A DNA stretch of 64,000 bases from Photobacterium lipolyticum (GTDB taxonomy: Bacteria; Pseudomonadota; Gammaproteobacteria; Enterobacterales; Vibrionaceae). Location of the stretch: positions 496,001-560,000 of the forward strand of contig NZ_PYMC01000002.1 of the NCBI RefSeq assembly GCF_003026475.1. The letters are read 5' to 3'. Below the pieces are notes generated by a model. The model did not search any database, was not told the origin of the DNA, and saw nothing but the letters and a program-made list of their open reading frames with translations. This document shows positions 62,339 to 64,000 of this stretch, one piece after another (the stretch's first letter is position 1; every line of letters begins with the position of its first letter). The position numbers and the translations under genes were made by a program.

Positions 62339-63259
62339 TTAGCCGGACATATTCTCTTTCATTGCCCTGTCACGCTGTTCACAACGGCTAATCATATAAT
62401 CAATAAACACCCGTAACCTTTTCGGCATCAACTTACGCTGCGGGTAAACAAAACTCACTGGTGCATTAGACATATTCCAATCCGGTAGCAGGGCGACCAA
62501 GCGCCCTTCTCTTAGATGTTCCCGACAGATAAATTCCGGCAAAATCGCAATACCCAACCCATCCAGGCAAGCCATTAACGAAGACGTTATTGTATTAACA
62601 CGCAGCCTATAGGGCAGATCGACATGGACGTCTTCATCGGCTTGCTTCAGATGCCAGTTGGGTATCTTCACTGCGGCGTTGTAGATCTTAATTTGGTAAT
62701 GCGGCGGCTTGAGATCTGCGGGACTGTTGATCTCCCCGTATTGGGCCAAATACTCAGGACTGGCCACCAGCACGCGTTGTGATGAATGGAAAGGTCTCGC
62801 GACCATGCTTGAATCGGTGATATCGCCTATCTGAGCATATAAATCAATGCCTTCCCCGATAATATCGACTTCACGATTTGTCAGCTCTAAATGAATAGTG
62901 ACATTCGGATACAGCTTCAAAAAATCGTTAATATATTGTCCCAGTACTAGGTGGCCCAATTCCACCGGCATAACAACATTCAGACGGCCACGGATCAAAT
63001 CCTGATTGGCTGTAACTTCCAGCTCCGCCTGCTCCATAATGTCGAGCATCTGCACACAGGACTGATAAAATGCTTCCCCTTCCTGGGTCAGCACTAAATT
63101 ACGAGTCGAACGTGTGAGCAAACGCACACCCAGGTGGGATTCCAGCTCGGCAATTTTACGGCTAATCGTTGATTTCGTGAGATCTAACATCTCGGCAGCT
63201 TGAGTAAAGCTCCCACATTCAACCACTTGGGTAAACATTGCTATTGTATTCAGATCCAT
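62339..63259 (-). CDS. LysR family transcriptional regulator
   Basis: 306 aa. N-terminal winged helix MDLNTIAMFTQVVECGSFTQ...LDLTKSTISRKIAELESHLGV, then a periplasmic-binding-like effector domain. The type is that of AaeR/DsdC-like regulators that sit opposite efflux genes. It is divergent from the EmrA-like adaptor gene across 127 bases and probably controls it. The ATG at 63259 is chosen as the family start over 63313. Confidence 0.9.
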   Translation of the reverse strand: MDLNTIAMFTQVVECGSFTQAAEMLDLTKSTISRKIAELESHLGVRLLTRSTRNLVLTQEGEAFYQSCVQMLDIMEQAELEVTANQDLIRGRLNVVMPVELGHLVLGQYINDFLKLYPNVTIHLELTNREVDIIGEGIDLYAQIGDITDSSMVARPFHSSQRVLVASPEYLAQYGEINSPADLKPPHYQIKIYNAAVKIPNWHLKQADEDVHVDLPYRLRVNTITSSLMACLDGLGIAILPEFICREHLREGRLVALLPDWNMSNAPVSFVYPQRKLMPKRLRVFIDYMISRCEQRDRAMKENMSG

Positions 63260-63386
63260 AATCTGCCTATTATTCTCTTTTCTGCAACAGTGTTTCCTTT
63301 TTCTCCTATCCAATCAACCAATCTTTTTCTTTTACACTTCGTAACACAATATTTATTGAGTTAGTTACGTGAATAAAGAGAACACC

Positions 63387-64000
63387 ATGGCTGAAAACAA
63401 AAAATCCAATAATAAAAAAGCCCCGATCATTGCCACCTTGATCATGCTTTCGCTGGGCATTGCAGCCGGTGGCTACTGGTTTGGTCACGGTCAGTATTTT
63501 CAATCAACCGATAATGCCTACCTGCAAGGTGATATCACCAATATCAGCCCAAAAGTCTCCGGCTATATCATTCAATCTTATGTGGACGATAACCAACACG
63601 TTAAAGCCGGACAATTACTGGCTAAAATTGATGATCGCGATTACACCACAGCCAAAAATCAGGCCACTGCAAATCTGGCCGTCAGTGCTGCCGCCATTGA
63701 TAACCTGGACGCTCAGTATCTACTGCAACAAACATTAATTCGTCAGGCAAAGAGCCAGATTGCTTCTGCGCAAGCTGAACATGAACGCGCTCAACAACAG
63801 ATGAGCCGCACCCATAGCCTGCTAAAACGCAATTACTCCTCACAAGATGAAGTCGATGATGCAGCCTCACATCTTAAAGTGACTAAAGCACAGTTAGACG
63901 AAGCCAACGCCCGCTTTCAGGCATCTAAAGATCAGCTTAATGTCATTAACAGCCAAATCGCACAGGCTCAGGCGACGATCACAGAAGCAAAAGCTCACTT
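63387..64000 (+). CDS. EmrA/HlyD family efflux adaptor, N-terminal part (runs off right edge)
   Basis: 204 residues visible. A basic N-terminus and one membrane span (IIATLIMLSLGIAAGGYWFG) lead to FQSTDNAYLQGDITNISPKVSGYI, the EmrA/AaeA lipoyl-half signature. A long coiled coil follows (AQQQMSRTHSLLKRNYSS...). It links an MFS or FUSC-type pump to TolC. The ATG at 63387 follows AAAGAG; an in-frame GTG at 63369 is less likely. A partner pump gene is expected beyond the window. Confidence 0.88.
   Translation, partial: MAENKKSNNKKAPIIATLIMLSLGIAAGGYWFGHGQYFQSTDNAYLQGDITNISPKVSGYIIQSYVDDNQHVKAGQLLAKIDDRDYTTAKNQATANLAVSAAAIDNLDAQYLLQQTLIRQAKSQIASAQAEHERAQQQMSRTHSLLKRNYSSQDEVDDAASHLKVTKAQLDEANARFQASKDQLNVINSQIAQAQATITEAKAH

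Noticed and set aside
1-64000. CRISPR array, prophage, integron or rRNA operon
   Set aside because: No regularly spaced direct repeats, phage structural genes, integrase or rRNA-like stretches were seen on either strand.

Overview
The window looks like a chromosomal segment of a marine gammaproteobacterium of the Vibrionaceae, most likely Photobacterium. The grounds are the FabV-type enoyl reductase, an aryl polyene cluster laid out as in Aliivibrio/Vibrio relatives, a Yhf locus as in enterics and vibrios, and many short intergenic palindromes. The species call is inference; no rRNA or other marker gene is present.

Layout. 1-3.5 kb: the N-terminal part of an exported dienelactone-hydrolase-like protein, a chemoreceptor and an RNase HI with a viroplasmin domain. 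3.6-20.7 kb: a complete aryl polyene (APE) pigment cluster. Two genes point left (lipoprotein, methyltransferase) and seventeen tightly overlapping genes point right. These encode two ACPs, KS/CLF/KR/dehydratases, starter ligase, aromatic ammonia lyase, acyl/glycosyl transfer to a lipid anchor, LolA-like carrier, RND/MMPL exporter and lipoprotein. fabV follows. 22.5-29 kb: an ene-reductase, a small coiled-coil protein and a GC-rich FtsX-type ABC exporter with HlyD adaptor. 29-36.9 kb: two small proteins, an amidinotransferase divergent from an AraC regulator, an operon of a 48-aa membrane protein + EamA + sodium symporter, a GNAT relic, an orphan gene and NnrU. 37.06 kb: a tRNA-Asn-like gene with a 12-nt anticodon loop.

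37.2-53.9 kb is the most unusual part. Two nearly identical copies of a yhfZ-(yhfY)-php-yhfU-yhfT locus lie in the same orientation about 13 kb apart. The right copy is fuller (yhfZ, Y, php, U, T, X, W); the left copy has lost yhfY cleanly and lacks yhfXW. Between them sit a lactose/cellobiose-type PTS (IIB, IIC, IIA) with a TIM-barrel protein of unknown function, YwbE, MITE-like repeats and a large secreted protein with a chitin-binding-like C-terminus. Together they suggest a catabolic island for an unidentified substrate.

54-59 kb carries two copies of a TetR / small exported protein module with the same promoter and twin operators. In one copy the regulator is a relic split by a MITE; in the other the exported protein is cut to 43 aa. 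Between them lie a LysE exporter, a NemR-NemA-like pair with three operators, and a cupin relic. A 28-aa ORF with its own ribosome binding site and terminator follows. 59.6-64 kb: a glutathionylspermidine-synthase-like ligase, a DUF3187 outer-membrane protein, and a LysR regulator divergent from an EmrA-like adaptor that runs off the window.
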